Origin: Candidatus Desulfatibia profunda
GTDB lineage: Bacteria > Desulfobacterota > Desulfobacteria > Desulfobacterales > UBA11574
Assembly (NCBI GenBank): GCA_014382665.1
Contig: JACNJH010000125.1
Coordinates: forward strand, 1 to 41,024
Length of the DNA: 41,024 nucleotides
Direction: 5' to 3'
Shown piece after piece: positions 13,945 to 22,959 of this stretch. The notes beneath the pieces were generated by a model that saw nothing but the letters and a program-made list of their open reading frames with translations, was not told the DNA's origin and ran no database searches. The position numbers and the translations under genes are program-made. Within the stretch, counting starts at the first letter, position 1. Every line of letters begins with the position of its first letter.

Positions 13945-14902
13945 AAAAAATACTTTTCATTATTCCGCCTTTAAGGATCTGCGGCGTCTGGTGGATGAAA
14001 AACAAAAGAAAAATCTTAAAATATCTTTGTGTCTGCCGACGTTGAATGAAGAAAAAACCATCGCCAAAGAAATTCTGATCATGAAGTCCGAGCTGATGAC
14101 CCGCTACCCGCTGCTGGATGAAATTGTGGTGGTAGATTCCGGATCCACCGATAAAACCAGAGAAATTGCCAGGGTATTCGGCGCCGACGTGTATGAAGCC
14201 GCCGATATCCTCCCTCATCTTGAGCAGTTCAAAGGCAAAGGTGAAAATCTCTGGAAAGCGCTTTACATCACGAAAGGCGACATCATTGTATATCTTGATG
14301 CCGATATCAAAAATATTCATCCCCGGTTTGCCTATGCCCTGATCGGTCCTTTGCTCTTTTACGATAACATTAAATACGTCAAGGCCTTTTACGACCGGCC
14401 GATTGCCGTCGGTAAAATCAAAATCAGGCCTACCGGCGGCGGACGAGTCACGGAGCTTGTCATCAGGCCCTTGTTCTCTTTATATTTTCCGGAGCTCACC
14501 CAGATTCTCCAGCCCCTTTCCGGTGAATATGCCGGATTTCGCGAGGTATTTGAAGCGATACCGTTTCCGATCGGATACGGCATTGAAACCAGCATGATTC
14601 TGGATATTTATGAAAAATGGGGGCTTGATGTTTTCGCACAGGTCGATCTGGACAGGCGCATTCATAGAAACCAGGATACCAGGGCTTTAGGGAAAATGGC
14701 ATTTGTGATAATGATGACGTTTATCAACCGCCAGAAAAAGCTCGGACTGATCGATTTGAAAAACGATCTTTACCGCGAAATGATCCAATACAGCCTGGTC
14801 CAGAACAAAATTAAGCCCGATATTTTTCAAATTCAAGGACATGAAAGGCCGCCGATCATAGAAATTCCCGAATACCGGGATAAGTTCAATAAAAAACAGT
14901 AA
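13925..14902 (+). CDS. gpgS: Glucosyl-3-phosphoglycerate synthase-like glycosyltransferase
   Basis: A GT81/GT2-type transferase of 325 residues. It contains CLPTLNEEKTIAKEI, VVDSGSTDKTREIA, GKGENLWKALYITKGDII, the metal-binding YLDADIKN, KAFYDRPI, GGGRVTELVIRPL, PLSGEYAGFREV, GYGIETSMILDI and QVDLDRRIHRNQ, matching GpgS proteins motif by motif. GpgS transfers glucose from an NDP-sugar to 3-phosphoglycerate, the precursor of the solute glucosylglycerate. The expected phosphatase (gpgP) is not adjacent. ATG 13925 lies inside the preceding M20-like gene; a GTG at 13907 is a less likely start. Confidence 0.85.
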   Translation: MKSNWLEKNTFHYSAFKDLRRLVDEKQKKNLKISLCLPTLNEEKTIAKEILIMKSELMTRYPLLDEIVVVDSGSTDKTREIARVFGADVYEAADILPHLEQFKGKGENLWKALYITKGDIIVYLDADIKNIHPRFAYALIGPLLFYDNIKYVKAFYDRPIAVGKIKIRPTGGGRVTELVIRPLFSLYFPELTQILQPLSGEYAGFREVFEAIPFPIGYGIETSMILDIYEKWGLDVFAQVDLDRRIHRNQDTRALGKMAFVIMMTFINRQKKLGLIDLKNDLYREMIQYSLVQNKIKPDIFQIQGHERPPIIEIPEYRDKFNKKQ

Positions 14903-14950
14903 ACCAGGGGGAAATTACCCATTATGGACATAATTTTTGATCCTGTTTTT

Positions 14951-15040
14951 GGTTTCAGGTGTCAGGTGTCAGGAAGGAGAAACGCAAAAACCCGAAACCT
15001 GAAACCCGAAACCTGAAACCCGAAACCTGAAACCCGAAAC
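14951..15040 (+). repeat. 14-base tandem repeat with complementary upstream arm
   Basis: CCCGAAACCTGAAA is repeated head to tail at 14991-15004, 15005-15018 and 15019-15032, with a partial fourth copy to 15040. GGTTTCAGGT (14951-14960) is the exact complement of ACCTGAAACC within the array, and GTGTCAGG is repeated between. The transcript could fold in several registers. It lies just upstream of the moaA start, between gpgS and moaA; there is no sign of coding. Confidence 0.8.
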
Positions 15041-15063
15041 TCCGCTTTAAGGACATACCCACG

Positions 15064-16056
15064 TTGCCGAATTCAAGATTAATCGACCAATACAACCGCA
15101 ACCTGAACTACCTGCGCATTTCCATTACCGATCGATGCAATCTGAGATGCATCTACTGCGTCCCCCCGGATCGTATTCCGAAAATCCCGCACGCAGAGAT
15201 ATTGAGGTACGAAGAAATTCTGCGCCTGGTTCGGATCGGCGTGAGCCTCGGCGTTTCCAAGGTTCGGATCACCGGCGGTGAACCGCTTTTAAGAAAAGGT
15301 GTATACGATTTTCTGGAGCAATTGACGAAAATTGACGGGCTTTTGGACGTATCGCTGACGACCAACGGTGTTCTGCTGAAAGACAACATCCACAAGATCA
15401 AATCCGCCGGCATCAAAAGAATAAATATCAGCCTGGATACCTTAAGCAAAGATAAATTTCAAAAAATTAGCGGGCACGATTTTTTTGATCAAATCTGGGA
15501 AGGCATCAAACTGGCCCGGCAAATCGGTTTTGATCCCATCAAACTCAACATGGTTCCCTTGCAAGGAATCAACGCTGATGAAATAACTGATTTTGCCAGG
15601 CTGTCATTTACGCATCCCTTTCACATCCGCTTTATCGAATATATGCCCATGGGAAACGCGCAAATGCTTACCGGCCGGCACCTGCCTGCACCTGAAATCA
15701 TCAACCGCATCAGCACCCTCGGCAAGTTGATCCCGGTTGAAAAAAGCAAAAATGACGGTCCGGCCGAACGGTTTAAATTTGAAGGCGCCCTCGGAGAGAT
15801 CGGATTTATACAGCCGATCAGCCGGCATTTCTGCGATACATGTAACCGCTTAAGATTAACAGCCGACGGCCAACTCAGGCTGTGTCTTTTATCGGATCGT
15901 CAGATCGATCTGAAAGCCGTACTGAGAAAGGGCTGTTCCAACAGACGGCTGGCTGAGATCTTTGCCCGCGCCGTTCGTGAAAAGCCTTCCGAACACAATT
16001 TAAATGCCGGTCACCCCGGCAAGGTCTCAGGTCAAATGTGCGCCATCGGCGGCTGA
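15064..16056 (+). CDS. moaA: GTP 3',8-cyclase (molybdenum cofactor biosynthesis protein A)
   Basis: A radical SAM enzyme that starts molybdopterin synthesis by rearranging GTP. The N-terminal cluster motif is DRCNLRCIYC (Cys25, 29, 32), the GGEPLLR SAM motif follows, and the second 4Fe-4S site is formed by Cys257, Cys260 and Cys274 in FCDTCNRLRLTADGQLRLC. The C-terminal GG tail (CAIGG), needed for activity, is present. The start is TTG at 15064 with AAGGA about ten bases upstream; no ATG fits. It follows a repeat array and ends before opposed terminators. Confidence 0.95.
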   Translation: MPNSRLIDQYNRNLNYLRISITDRCNLRCIYCVPPDRIPKIPHAEILRYEEILRLVRIGVSLGVSKVRITGGEPLLRKGVYDFLEQLTKIDGLLDVSLTTNGVLLKDNIHKIKSAGIKRINISLDTLSKDKFQKISGHDFFDQIWEGIKLARQIGFDPIKLNMVPLQGINADEITDFARLSFTHPFHIRFIEYMPMGNAQMLTGRHLPAPEIINRISTLGKLIPVEKSKNDGPAERFKFEGALGEIGFIQPISRHFCDTCNRLRLTADGQLRLCLLSDRQIDLKAVLRKGCSNRRLAEIFARAVREKPSEHNLNAGHPGKVSGQMCAIGG

Positions 16057-16061
16057 CGGGC

Positions 16062-16133
16062 AAAAAAAAGCCTGGGCCGTATCAGTGGGAGGCTACATTT
16101 TCTCGCACAAGTCGTCAGCTTACGGCCCAGGCT
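16062..16133 (-). terminator. Terminator of the liv operon (minus strand)
   Basis: Perfect 13-bp stem AGCCTGGGCCGTA (16069-16081) / TACGGCCCAGGCT (16121-16133) with an unusually long 39-base loop. On the minus strand the stem is followed directly by a T8 run (16069-16062). It lies 110-185 bases after the livM stop. Confidence 0.72.
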
Positions 16134-16141
16134 ATTGAAGC

Positions 16142-16182
16142 GGCTTGAACCCAAAAATGATTCAAGCCCCTTTTGCCTTTTT
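16142..16182 (+). terminator. Terminator of moaA (plus strand)
   Basis: Stem GGCTTGAA (16142-16149) / TTCAAGCC (16161-16168) with an 11-base loop, followed by an interrupted T-rich stretch CCTTTTGCCTTTTT. It faces the minus-strand terminator next to it, as expected between convergent operons. Confidence 0.6.
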
Positions 16183-16246
16183 GGGAGTCTGCTACCAAAG
16201 TTTTTATAACGAATCAAGTCTTATTTTTAAAAATCTATATTTTTTT

Positions 16247-17233
16247 TTACTTCCCTGTTGCTGATTTTTTCAGTATTGCCTTTTGCAGCTTTCTTTTAAC
16301 ATAAAGATTATAAAAACCGATCAGGATTCCTTCCGGCAAAAATATAAGCACCAGGCAAAGAAACACGCCATAGGCGATGACGTGATATTGTTTGGCAACC
16401 TGAAGTGCTTCGGAAATAATGGTGAGGATGCCGGCCCCGAAAAGACTGCCCCACAGACTTCCCATGCCCCCTACGATAACCATGGTCACCACTTCGATGG
16501 AATAATAAAAATCATATGTGCTGGGGCTGATAAAGGTGATATAATGGGCGTACAGGCTGCCGGCAATGGACGCGAATACGGCGCTTAGGACAAAAACCTT
16601 AACCTTATAACTGGAAGTATTCACACCCAGCGAATTTGCCGCCACTTCACTGCCGTGGATGGCGCGCAGCGCCCTGCCCACCCTGGAGTTAAGAAGGTTT
16701 CTGGCCGCCAGCATACACAAGAAAACAAACGTCCAGATCAGATAAAAATTTTTCAGATCACTGTCGAAGGTCACACTGCCGATGGAAAGGGCCGGGATCC
16801 CGATCAGGCCGTCGTGTCCGCCGGTGAACTGCTCCAGCTCCCCCATGAGAATTTTGATAATAATGCCGAATCCCAGGGTTGCCATCACCAGATAGTGCCC
16901 CCTTAGCTTCAAAGCGGGATATCCGATCAGAAAGGCAACAGCACCGGTGGCCAGCATCCCCGCCGCCATGGCCGGCCACAGCGGAAATCCGTAGTTGACG
17001 GTAAGGATGCCTGAAAAGTAGGCCCCCAGCCCATAAAAGGCCGCGTGCCCCAGCGAAATCTGTCCGGCGAATCCGATCAGAAGATTCAGCCCGACCACCA
17101 CGATGGCGTTCAGACCGATCACGTTCAATACGATGTAGTGGTAGCTGCTTTCCACAAAAAAAGGAAGGATGATAATGCCAAGGGCAAGGGTTACGAAACC
17201 GATAACGTCCTTTTGCTTCAAAAGAGACTTCAT
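16247..17233 (-). CDS. livM: Branched-chain amino acid-type ABC transporter permease
   Basis: A 328-residue inner-membrane permease with about nine to ten hydrophobic helices. The family segment NLLIGFAGQISLGHAAFYGLGAY near the N-terminus and the EAA-like loop AIHGSEVAANSLGVNTSSYKVKVF are present, as is GGMGSLWGSLFGA. It pairs with LivH to form the channel. ATG 17233 is chosen (GGAAAGGG upstream, one base after the livH stop); an in-frame GTG/ATG-type start at 17257 would overlap livH. It is the last gene of the operon, ahead of the long-loop terminator. Confidence 0.92.
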   Translation of the reverse strand: MKSLLKQKDVIGFVTLALGIIILPFFVESSYHYIVLNVIGLNAIVVVGLNLLIGFAGQISLGHAAFYGLGAYFSGILTVNYGFPLWPAMAAGMLATGAVAFLIGYPALKLRGHYLVMATLGFGIIIKILMGELEQFTGGHDGLIGIPALSIGSVTFDSDLKNFYLIWTFVFLCMLAARNLLNSRVGRALRAIHGSEVAANSLGVNTSSYKVKVFVLSAVFASIAGSLYAHYITFISPSTYDFYYSIEVVTMVIVGGMGSLWGSLFGAGILTIISEALQVAKQYHVIAYGVFLCLVLIFLPEGILIGFYNLYVKRKLQKAILKKSATGK

Positions 17234-17234
17234 A

Positions 17235-18122
17235 TCAGACCCTTTCCGACTCACCATACCCTAAAATTCCTTCGGGTTTCAGAAACAGCACCAAAAGGAG
17301 AATGAAAAAGGCAATGGCATCCTTGTATTGCGAGGAAATCAGCCCGGCACCGAGCGATTCCATGATACCGAGAATGGCCCCGCCTAAAATGGCGCCGGCA
17401 AAGTTCCCGTAGCCGCCCAGTATCGCCGCCGCAAAGCCTTTCAACCCCAGCATGATCCCGATATCGTAGGAGGTTGTGGAAATCGGTGCAATGATCATCC
17501 CAGCCACCGCCCCCAGGCCGCCGCTGAAGGCGAACGATAAAAGGATCATGCGATTCACCGAAATTCCAGCCAGCATTGCCGCTTTGCGATTCACCGCCGT
17601 TGCCCGCATGGCCTTGCCCATCAATGTTTTCTTAAAAAAATAATGCAACAGCAGCACCACCAGGACGGTGATGGCAAATACCCAGATATGCTGGGGCACG
17701 ATGATGGCGCCTCCCGGGAGCCGGATGGGATGGTCTCCGCTAAAAGCGGGGACCCCGACGTTATCGGTGCCCCAGACTTCCTGGGCGGTGCCCCGCAGAA
17801 CTCCGGAAATGCCGATGGTCAGGAAAATAAGGATAATAATCTCCTTTGAACGCGCATGCCGAATCGGTCCTCTTTCAATCAAGGCCCCGATCAAGGCGAC
17901 AGCGGCCATGGAGATGAAAAAAGATAGGATCATGTTGAGGTTTAAACGCACCACCAAGGTATACATGAACATGCCGCCAAGGGATATAAACTCGCACTGG
18001 GCGAAATTCACGATGCCGGTGGCGTTGTGAATGATATTAAAACCGATGGCCACGATGGCGTAGATGGCGCCGATGGTCAACCCGGTGATGATATACTGGG
18101 CAATCTGCTGGGATAGATCCAT
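17235..18122 (-). CDS. livH: Branched-chain amino acid-type ABC transporter permease
   Basis: A 295-residue permease beginning with a membrane segment after MDLSQQIAQYIITGLTIGA. It has NIIHNATGIVNFAQCEFISLGG, the KAMRATAVNRKAAMLAGISV cytoplasmic loop that contacts the ATPases, and GLKGFAAAILGGYGNFAGAILGG, all typical of LivH. It is separated from livK by 74 bases containing two hairpins, while livM follows immediately, consistent with one operon. Confidence 0.92.
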   Translation of the reverse strand: MDLSQQIAQYIITGLTIGAIYAIVAIGFNIIHNATGIVNFAQCEFISLGGMFMYTLVVRLNLNMILSFFISMAAVALIGALIERGPIRHARSKEIIILIFLTIGISGVLRGTAQEVWGTDNVGVPAFSGDHPIRLPGGAIIVPQHIWVFAITVLVVLLLHYFFKKTLMGKAMRATAVNRKAAMLAGISVNRMILLSFAFSGGLGAVAGMIIAPISTTSYDIGIMLGLKGFAAAILGGYGNFAGAILGGAILGIMESLGAGLISSQYKDAIAFFILLLVLFLKPEGILGYGESERV

Positions 18123-18132
18123 AAAAGATGCC

Positions 18133-18182
18133 GTTTGCGGACAGCCGCAAACTCAACCCCTCCCGGTATGGGAGGGGTTGAG
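18133..18182 (-). promoter_or_regulatory. Tandem hairpins between livK and livH
   Basis: Two perfect stem-loops: CTCAACCCCTCCC (18152-18164) / GGGAGGGGTTGAG (18170-18182) with a 5-base loop, and GTTTGCGG (18133-18140) / CCGCAAAC (18145-18152) with loop ACAG. No T-run follows, so they more likely protect the livK message 3' end than terminate transcription. This could give more binding protein than permease. Confidence 0.6.
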
Positions 18183-18196
18183 CCGCAGGCGTTGGT

Positions 18197-19372
18197 TTAT
18201 TCGAGCAATTTCCAGCCCCCTTTGGTGGCCTCGATCATGACGATGTCGTTCATCGACAGGCCGTTGTGATCTTCGGGACTGATGTTGTAGATGCCGCTGA
18301 TACCTACATAGCCCTTGGTATTCTCGATAGCATCCCGGATTTTAGCCCTGTCCGGACCTGCTTTCTTGATAGCGTCTACCACGATAAAGGCCGCGTCCGC
18401 CCCATAAGCCACCATGGTGCCGGGCTCCTGGTTGAATTTCTGTTTATAGGCTTTCACAAAGTCCACGATTTTCTTTTTCTGAATATCGCTGTCGGGGAGT
18501 TGATCCGCCACCACAATCTTGGTTGACGGCATCATCACACCTTCACCGGCCTCTCCGGCGACCTTCCAGAAAATGGGATCTCCGGCACCGTGGCATTCAA
18601 ACAACGGTGCTTTAATTCCCAGTTGCTTGACATTTTTGGCGACGATTCCCATGGCCGGTCCAACGGTCCAGGCGATGATCCCGTCAACCCCCTTGGCGTT
18701 GATGCGGGTCAACTGGGCGGTCATATCAACGTCTGCCGGCTCAAAGGCCTCTTCCGCCGCAACCGCGATACCATATTTCGGCGCCTGGACCATCACGTTT
18801 TTCAAACCGTCTTTCCCGAAGCCCTCGTTGGAATAGAGAAATCCAATTTTTTTGATACCGTGTTTGCGCATGTACTGGCAGATCTTGCCCATGGCATCCG
18901 CAGCTTTATAGGGGGACTTGAACGTCCATTTCGGCAGTGAATTGGGATCGTCTTTTTTCAGGGGGGCTGTCAGGATGACATCACCGCCAGAGTGCATGAA
19001 GGTGGGGATCTGCGCCTCTTCGATGAATCCCCGCATGGCCATGGCCGTACCGGTCGATGTCGGCCCGATGATCGCAACGATATCTTGCGATTCCAGAATC
19101 TTTTTCAGTACCATGACAGCCTTGGTGGGATCGCTTTCCGTGTCCCCTATCACCATTTCAAGCTGGCGTCCGTTAATACCTCCTTGGGCATTGACCTCAT
19201 CGATGGCAATCAACACCGCATCCCTCTGAGACGTTCCAATGTGGGCGGCGCGGCCGGTCAGGGCGAAAATACCCGCAATCTTAATGGGCCCGTCACAATA
19301 TCCGGCCGGCACCCCGATCATCAAGCTGACTGCCAATGCCGCTACAACGATCATCAATAATCTTTTCCTCAT
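18197..19372 (-). CDS. livK: Periplasmic substrate-binding protein of a Liv-type ABC transporter
   Basis: A 391-residue protein with a Sec signal peptide (MRKRLLMIVVAALAVSLMIG, cleavage near AGYC) and the type-1 periplasmic-binding fold: IKIAGIFALTGRAAHIGTSQRDA, VNAQGGINGRQLEMVIGDTESDP and VAIIGPTSTGTAMAM. ATG 19372 has an ideal AAGGAGG six bases upstream. The family binds branched-chain or aromatic amino acids, amides or other small acids; the ligand cannot be read from sequence. The neighbouring aryl-CoA ligase and indolepyruvate oxidoreductase suggest an aromatic or branched substrate. Confidence 0.9.
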   Translation of the reverse strand: MRKRLLMIVVAALAVSLMIGVPAGYCDGPIKIAGIFALTGRAAHIGTSQRDAVLIAIDEVNAQGGINGRQLEMVIGDTESDPTKAVMVLKKILESQDIVAIIGPTSTGTAMAMRGFIEEAQIPTFMHSGGDVILTAPLKKDDPNSLPKWTFKSPYKAADAMGKICQYMRKHGIKKIGFLYSNEGFGKDGLKNVMVQAPKYGIAVAAEEAFEPADVDMTAQLTRINAKGVDGIIAWTVGPAMGIVAKNVKQLGIKAPLFECHGAGDPIFWKVAGEAGEGVMMPSTKIVVADQLPDSDIQKKKIVDFVKAYKQKFNQEPGTMVAYGADAAFIVVDAIKKAGPDRAKIRDAIENTKGYVGISGIYNISPEDHNGLSMNDIVMIEATKGGWKLLE

Positions 19373-19464
19373 TGTTTCCCTCCTTACGATTTTCGGTGAT
19401 TTTTTTTGTGTCATTAGAACTGGTTTCAAATTTCTTGGCTGCACCTCCTTCCGTTGCGCTACAA

Positions 19465-20199
<735 letters not shown>

Positions 20200-20973
20200 T
20201 TAAAACTCCTTTCCCAGATAGGCCTCGATCACTTTAGGATGATTCTGGATCTCGGCAGAACTTCCTTCGGCGATCTTTTCTCCATAATTCAGGACTGTAA
20301 TTGTATTGGAAATTCCCATGACCAGATTCATGTCGTGTTCCACCAAAACAATGGTTATGCCCCTTGCCCTGATGTTTAAAATGGTATGGGCCATCTGCTC
20401 GGTTTCCTGCAAGTTAAGACCGGCCACCGGCTCATCCAGGAAAAGAAGCCGCGGTTCTGTCGCCAGAGAGCGGGCAATCTCGAGACGTTTCTGATCGCCA
20501 TAGGCAAGGCTGGCGGCCAACTGATCGGCCTTGGAAGCAAGGCCCAACAATCCCAGCACCTCTTCGGTTTTTTCCCGTATGATCTTCTCTTCCTTCATCA
20601 CCAGGGGAGTATGCAACAGGCAGCGCAAAAATCCGCAGCGACTCTTGGTATGAAGCCCTACCATTACATTCTCGCGAACGGTCATATGATTGAACATCTG
20701 GACGTTCTGGAATGTTCTTGCAATCCCCATAAGAGCCACCTGGTAGGGTCTTTTTTTGGATAGCTTGCGGCCCTCGAAATACATTTCTCCGGACGTGGGC
20801 GCATATACGCCGGTAATCAAGTTAATGGCTGTGGTTTTCCCTGCTCCGTTGGGACCGATAACGGAAAATATCTGGCCCTTTTCTACCTGGAAAGAGAGTC
20901 GGTTTATGGCTTGAAGACCGCCAAAATTTTTTGAAATATCTTTTACCTGAAGAATATAATCCGTCCTGCTCAT
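20200..20973 (-). CDS. livG: Liv-type ABC transporter ATP-binding protein
   Basis: A 257-residue ATPase with Walker A GPNGAGKTT, GIARTFQNVQMFNHMTVREN (Q-loop region), signature LAYGDQKRLEIARSLA, Walker B LLFLDEPVAGLN and H-loop VLVEHDM, followed by the LivG-typical tail SSAEIQNHPKVIEAYLG. It dimerises with LivF to drive uptake. It lies 82 bases after paaK and ends right at the livF start. Confidence 0.93.
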   Translation of the reverse strand: MSRTDYILQVKDISKNFGGLQAINRLSFQVEKGQIFSVIGPNGAGKTTAINLITGVYAPTSGEMYFEGRKLSKKRPYQVALMGIARTFQNVQMFNHMTVRENVMVGLHTKSRCGFLRCLLHTPLVMKEEKIIREKTEEVLGLLGLASKADQLAASLAYGDQKRLEIARSLATEPRLLFLDEPVAGLNLQETEQMAHTILNIRARGITIVLVEHDMNLVMGISNTITVLNYGEKIAEGSSAEIQNHPKVIEAYLGKEF

Positions 20974-21054
20974 GCTAAACGTTTCATACTTTTAAAAATA
21001 GAACGACTGAATTCTAAAAGTTTGAAGTGCCTATTTATGAATACATGTACTTAG

Positions 21055-22341
21055 TTAACCGTTGCGATGGTCAAACACCCGCCTGCTCTTTCTCTCGGTC
21101 CGGGGCAGGCTGCCGTGATCGACAACTTCCACCTGACTCCGCACCAGGATCTTGCGGCGGATTTCCGTCGCTACCCTTTCGGACAAATCCTTATCGCCGG
21201 ACTGGTCCGCACCCACAGCACGTTCCACCTTGATCAGCATCATATCCCGGCCGCTTTCACGTTGTTTAAGATGGATCTGATACTCACTGCCGATCCCGTG
21301 CACACGGCTCAGCACATGATCGATCTGGCTCGGGTAAATGTTTACGGCGCGGTAGGTAAACATATCATCCGTGCGGCCGAGGATACGGTCATGCCTGGGC
21401 AGCGGAACACCGCATTTGCAGGCCTGGTTTACGATACGGGTGACGTCATGGGTCCGGTATCGTATCAGCGGACTCGCTTCCTTTTTCAAGGTGGTGACTA
21501 CCAGTTCGCCTGCCTGGCCCTCAGGAACCGCTTGCAGGGTTTCAGGATCGAGAATCTCGAAAATAAAATAATCGGCCCAGTAATGGATCCCGTTGTGATA
21601 GATACAATCGAGCCCGGTCCCCGGACCATACAGTTCGGTTAATCCATAGATGTCGAAAATGTGCTCGACATCCATAAGCTCCTTGATACGGGCTCTCATG
21701 GCATCACTGTGCCGTTCGGCGCCCAAAATAATCTTTTTGACCTTTATTTTTGAAGTCAGATCGCGATGATGGATCTCTTCTGCCATCAAGAGCGCCATGG
21801 ATGCGGTCGAACAGAAAACGGTCGTTTCCATATCAACCATCATTTCACAGTGCATTTCAGCGTTGGCCGGTCCTATGGGAACCGCCATGGCCCCGAACCG
21901 CTCGCATCCGGCCTGAAAACCGACGCCGGCCGTCCATAAACCATACCCCACGGCAATCTGAACACGATCCTGGCGCGTCAGTCCCGCGAGTTCATAACAG
22001 CGGGCAAACATGTCCGCCCATGCGTCAATATCCTTCTGGGTGTAGCAGAGCACCTTGCGCTTTCCGGTAGTCCCTGAAGACGCATGAATCCGAACGATGT
22101 TCTCAAAAGGTACGGCCCGCAAAGGAAAGGGGTATTCTGCCTGCAGGTCTTCTTTGTCGGTTAGCGGCAGATGAATGATATCATCAAGAGATTGAATATC
22201 TTCGGGTTTAACGCCCGCGTTGTCGAATTTCCGCCGGTAAGCGGGCGAATTCGTATAGGCGTGGCCGACCGTCCATTTAAGACCTTCAAGTTGAATCTTT
22301 CTTAAGCTGTCTTTGGTTAAAATTTTGGGTATAAAGCTCAT
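21055..22341 (-). CDS. paaK: Phenylacetate-CoA ligase family protein (aryl acid-CoA ligase)
   Basis: A 428-residue adenylate-forming enzyme. It has the P-loop RIHASSGTTGKRKVLCYT, the YGLTELYGPG motif, YRTHDVTRI and the C-terminal GRTDDMFTYRAVNIYPSQID with RTERKSRRVFDHR. Enzymes of this type activate phenylacetate or indoleacetate to the CoA thioester with ATP. The start ATG overlaps the iorB stop (ATGA), so it is tightly coupled to the indolepyruvate oxidoreductase, whose product class is the same aryl-acetyl-CoA. The exact substrate is not determined. Confidence 0.88.
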   Translation of the reverse strand: MSFIPKILTKDSLRKIQLEGLKWTVGHAYTNSPAYRRKFDNAGVKPEDIQSLDDIIHLPLTDKEDLQAEYPFPLRAVPFENIVRIHASSGTTGKRKVLCYTQKDIDAWADMFARCYELAGLTRQDRVQIAVGYGLWTAGVGFQAGCERFGAMAVPIGPANAEMHCEMMVDMETTVFCSTASMALLMAEEIHHRDLTSKIKVKKIILGAERHSDAMRARIKELMDVEHIFDIYGLTELYGPGTGLDCIYHNGIHYWADYFIFEILDPETLQAVPEGQAGELVVTTLKKEASPLIRYRTHDVTRIVNQACKCGVPLPRHDRILGRTDDMFTYRAVNIYPSQIDHVLSRVHGIGSEYQIHLKQRESGRDMMLIKVERAVGADQSGDKDLSERVATEIRRKILVRSQVEVVDHGSLPRTERKSRRVFDHRNG

Positions 22342-22907
22342 GGTAAACTCCCATATCCGGTTTCAACCGCCTTCATGGCAGCAGCGATCATCTTTTTGTC
22401 GGCGGCTATCCGATTTTTCAGCACCGTCCGGATGTCCTTAAGGGAACAGAACAGCCGGTTGCTTTCATACCTTGTCGAACTTACGGCAATGGCAAAACCC
22501 AGCAGAATCAGATTGACGGACTTTGGACTTTTTATTTCCTGCGCCAGTTTATCGGCATCGACGGCAAAGGCCGAACCATTGAAATCAGGCACGCAATCGC
22601 CGCTGCAGTTCACTGCGGCCCAGGCGCCCGGCTTTAGATAAAAGCCGTGCTGAATCAGGCTGTCTGCCTTCAGGGCCAATAACCCGTCAGCCTGCAAGGG
22701 GCGTATCAGCGGGCTTGAAAATGTCCCCACTTTAACGTGTGATAAAACCGTCCCGCCTCTCTGGGCCATCCCGTGAGTTTCAGAAGTAAACACTGAAAAA
22801 CCTTTCATGATCGCCGCTTCCGCCAGAAGTCGTGTAACAAAGAGAACGCCCTGGCCGCCCACCCCGCTGATCACGATCTGCTGTTTTAAGGATTTCGTCA
22901 TAACCAT
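22338..22907 (-). CDS. iorB: Indolepyruvate:ferredoxin oxidoreductase, beta (gamma-domain) subunit
   Basis: A 189-residue subunit with QIVISGVGGQGVLFVTRLLAE and the ETHGMAQRGGTVLSHVKVG loop, the CoA-binding gamma-type domain of 2-oxoacid:ferredoxin oxidoreductases. With IorA it interconverts aryl pyruvates and aryl-acetyl-CoA with reduced ferredoxin. ATGs at 22907 and 22901 are both possible; no strong ribosome binding site is seen. It lies 52 bases after iorA and overlaps paaK. Confidence 0.9.
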   Translation of the reverse strand: MVMTKSLKQQIVISGVGGQGVLFVTRLLAEAAIMKGFSVFTSETHGMAQRGGTVLSHVKVGTFSSPLIRPLQADGLLALKADSLIQHGFYLKPGAWAAVNCSGDCVPDFNGSAFAVDADKLAQEIKSPKSVNLILLGFAIAVSSTRYESNRLFCSLKDIRTVLKNRIAADKKMIAAAMKAVETGYGSLP

Positions 22908-22959
22908 TCTGTAAGAGTTTAGCTTTTTGGAAATGGCTTGCTTCAGGTACGATTAAATT

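Noticed and set aside
14991-15040. CRISPR-like or protein-coding tandem repeat before moaA
   Set aside because: The 14-base units are contiguous without spacers and no start or ribosome binding site supports coding.
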